Source: Rhodobacteraceae bacterium UBA3087
Lineage (GTDB): Bacteria > Pseudomonadota > Alphaproteobacteria > Rhodobacterales > Rhodobacteraceae
Direction: 5' to 3'
DNA: 5,945 bases
Assembly (NCBI GenBank): GCA_002367285.1
Contig: DFBF01000149.1
Location: forward strand, 1-5,945
The notes below the pieces were generated by a model. It saw only the letters and a program-made list of their open reading frames with translations, searched no databases and had not been told where the DNA came from. The position numbers and the translations under genes were made by a program. Of this stretch, positions 4,470 to 5,945 are shown piece by piece. How positions within the stretch are numbered: position 1 is the first letter of the stretch; each line of letters opens with the position of its first letter.

Positions 4470-5945
4470 TTACAGATCCATCAACAGACGACGAGGATCT
4501 TCCAGCGCTTCTTTCACACGCACCAGGAAGGTCACAGCACCCTTGCCGTCAACGACCCGGTGGTCATAAGACAGCGCCAGATACATCATCGGGCGGATCA
4601 CCACCTGGCCATTGATGGCCATGGGACGGTCCTGGATCTTGTGCATGCCCAGAATACCGGACTGCGGCGGGTTCAGGATGGGGCTGGACATCAGCGAACC
4701 GTAGACACCACCATTCGAAATCGTGAAGGTGCCGCCCTGCATTTCGTCCATGCTCAGCTTGCCATCACGGGCGCGACGACCCTTTTCGGCAATCGCCTTT
4801 TCGATACCGGCAAAGGACATGGCGTCCGCGTCCCGGATGACCGGAACGACCAGGCCCGTGGGCGTGCCGGCGGCAACACCCATGTGCACGAAATTCTTGT
4901 ACACGATGTCGGTGCCGTCGATTTCGGCGTTGACCTCGGGGATTTCTTTCAGCGCATGGCAGCAGGCTTTGGTGAAGAAGGACATGAAGCCCATGCGGAC
5001 GCCGTGTTTCTTTTCAAAATCAGCCTTGTAGGTGTTCCGCAGCGCCATGACCTCGGTCATGTCGACCTCGTTAAAGGTGGTCAAGATCGCGGCGGTGTTC
5101 TGCGCTTCTTTCAAGCGGCGCGCCATGGTCTGCTTGAGACGGGTCATCTTGACCCGCTCTTCGCGGGACGCGTCATCGGGGGCGGAGGCGGCGCGGGGGG
5201 CGGCGGGTTTGGCTTCGGCTTTGGGAGCCGAGGTGCCAGCCGCCACGGCCTTGGCCACGTCTTCCTTCATCACGCGGCCATCCCGGCCCGAGCCTGTGAC
5301 CTGATCGCGGCTGATGCCCGCTTCGGCCATGGCTTTCTTGGCCGACGGCGCGTCTTCGACGTCTTTGCCGGAAGTGTCGGCGGATTTGGTTTCAGGGGCA
5401 GCACCCGCCCCGGATTTGGCGTCTTCGCCCTTGGGAGCGGCAGCGCCTGCGCCGGAGGTCAGCACAGCCAGCGTGGCGGAGGCTTCGACAGTGGTGCCTT
5501 CGTCGGCGAGGATTTCGGCCAGCACGCCAGCGGCGGGCGAGGGCACTTCGACGCTGACCTTGTCAGTTTCCAATTCGCAGAGCATTTCGTCCTGCTCAAC
5601 CTTATCGCCGACCTTTTTGAACCAAGTGCTCACGGTCGCCTCAGTGACCGACTCGCCCAGTGTTGGCACCTGTACGTCGATGCTTTCCCCTTCGCGGGCG
5701 GCCACATCGGCGGAACCGGCGTCGATCGCCTTGGGCGCATCGCCATCGCGGTCGGATTGGGACACGGCCTCATCGTCCTTGGCGGCTTCTTTGGCCTTTG
5801 GCGCGGCGTCGGAGCCGCTGTCGCCTTCACTGACATTGGCTAAGAGGGCGTCGACGCCGACGGTGTCGCCCTCTTGGGCCACGATCTCGCTCAGGGTGCC
5901 CGCAACGGGGGAGGGCACTTCGACGGTGACCTTGTCGGTTTCCAG
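4470..5945 (-). CDS. odhB: 2-oxoglutarate dehydrogenase E2 (dihydrolipoyl succinyltransferase), 5' end outside window
   Basis: Also known as sucB. It moves the succinyl group from E1 to CoA on a swinging lipoyl arm and forms the core of the complex. The frame stays open to the window edge, so the N terminus is missing; 491 residues are visible. Numbered from the edge, they show the rest of a first lipoyl domain (lipoyl-lysine 5 in ETDKV), an acidic Ala/Asp/Ser linker (about 38-85) and a complete second lipoyl domain (about 90-163, lysine 129 in ETDKV). An Ala/Lys/Gly-rich linker leads to the E3-binding domain (about 196-235, with SGRDGRVMKEDV). The catalytic domain (about 264-491) has active-site His462 and Asp466 in SYDHRVVDG and ends in RRLLMDL, as succinyltransferases do. 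An internal GTG at 5918 is not the start, because the lipoyl motif lies upstream of it. The E1 gene (sucA) is expected upstream, outside the window. Confidence 0.95.
   Translation of the reverse strand: METDKVTVEVPSPVAGTLSEIVAQEGDTVGVDALLANVSEGDSGSDAAPKAKEAAKDDEAVSQSDRDGDAPKAIDAGSADVAAREGESIDVQVPTLGESVTEATVSTWFKKVGDKVEQDEMLCELETDKVSVEVPSPAAGVLAEILADEGTTVEASATLAVLTSGAGAAAPKGEDAKSGAGAAPETKSADTSGKDVEDAPSAKKAMAEAGISRDQVTGSGRDGRVMKEDVAKAVAAGTSAPKAEAKPAAPRAASAPDDASREERVKMTRLKQTMARRLKEAQNTAAILTTFNEVDMTEVMALRNTYKADFEKKHGVRMGFMSFFTKACCHALKEIPEVNAEIDGTDIVYKNFVHMGVAAGTPTGLVVPVIRDADAMSFAGIEKAIAEKGRRARDGKLSMDEMQGGTFTISNGGVYGSLMSSPILNPPQSGILGMHKIQDRPMAINGQVVIRPMMYLALSYDHRVVDGKGAVTFLVRVKEALEDPRRLLMDL
5539..5944 (-). 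repeat. Near-identical DNA segments in the two lipoyl domains of odhB
   Basis: Bases 5539-5572 and 5911-5944 match at 32 of 34 positions. They are 372 bases (124 codons) apart and in the same frame. Both encode the stretch around the lipoyl-lysine (LETDKV, VEVPSP). Over the 38 residues visible in both domains about 25 are identical. The repeat marks an internal domain duplication. Confidence 0.8.

Noticed and set aside
4560..5843. Long open frame of 427 codons on the plus strand opposite odhB
   Set aside because: It is fully antisense to a clear E2 gene. Its His/Gly/Arg-rich low-complexity product mirrors GC-rich codons on the other strand. No family motif is visible.
5916..5918. GTG as the start codon of odhB
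   Set aside because: The frame is open to the window end, and the nine codons upstream encode the lipoyl-lysine motif LETDKVTVE, so the start lies beyond position 5945.
1..5945. CRISPR arrays, tRNA or rRNA genes, insertion sequences, phage attachment sites
   Set aside because: Read on both strands. No regular spaced repeats, cloverleaf-like segments, transposase motifs or terminal inverted repeats were seen.

Overview
The window looks like chromosomal DNA from an alphaproteobacterium, most likely the Rhodobacteraceae/Roseobacter group. The base composition is GC-rich (about 63% by hand count in one coding line). There is an F0-only ATP synthase operon in the order atpI-atpB-atpE-atpF', which includes the extra b' subunit. 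The 2-oxoglutarate dehydrogenase E2 and E3 genes sit together. The taxonomic call is inferred from gene order and protein style, not from a database match.

Layout from left to right. (1) Positions 2-2133, minus strand: the F0 (membrane) half of the F-type ATP synthase. In transcription order these are atpI (assembly factor), atpB (subunit a), atpE (subunit c) and the b' gene. The b gene should follow just beyond position 1. A GC-rich hairpin lies between atpE and b'. (2) Positions 2134-2350: a 217-base divergent intergenic region. It holds a candidate atpI promoter, a pair of short direct repeats, a perfect 16-base palindrome and a second dyad that reaches into the next start codon. (3) Positions 2351-2674, plus strand: a solitary ArsR-family regulator, the only gene on this strand. 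(4) Positions 2679-2710: a strong rho-independent terminator reading leftward, which ends the next operon. (5) Positions 2735-5945, minus strand: odhB/sucB (E2, cut by the window end), an AT-rich small three-helix membrane protein of unknown function, then lpdA (E3).

How the genes work together: E2 and E3 are the second and third components of the 2-oxoglutarate dehydrogenase complex of the TCA cycle. That complex makes succinyl-CoA and NADH. Respiration of NADH builds the proton gradient that F0F1 uses to make ATP. The ArsR gene shows no obvious functional tie to either operon. It sits in front of a palindrome that is probably its own operator.

Most of the window is ordinary core metabolism, and I found no clear undescribed multi-gene system. 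The items most worth a second look are the 16-base palindrome and leader dyad in front of the orphan ArsR gene, the compositionally foreign small membrane protein lodged inside the odhB-lpdA operon, and the tandem lipoyl domains of OdhB with their near-identical DNA segments.
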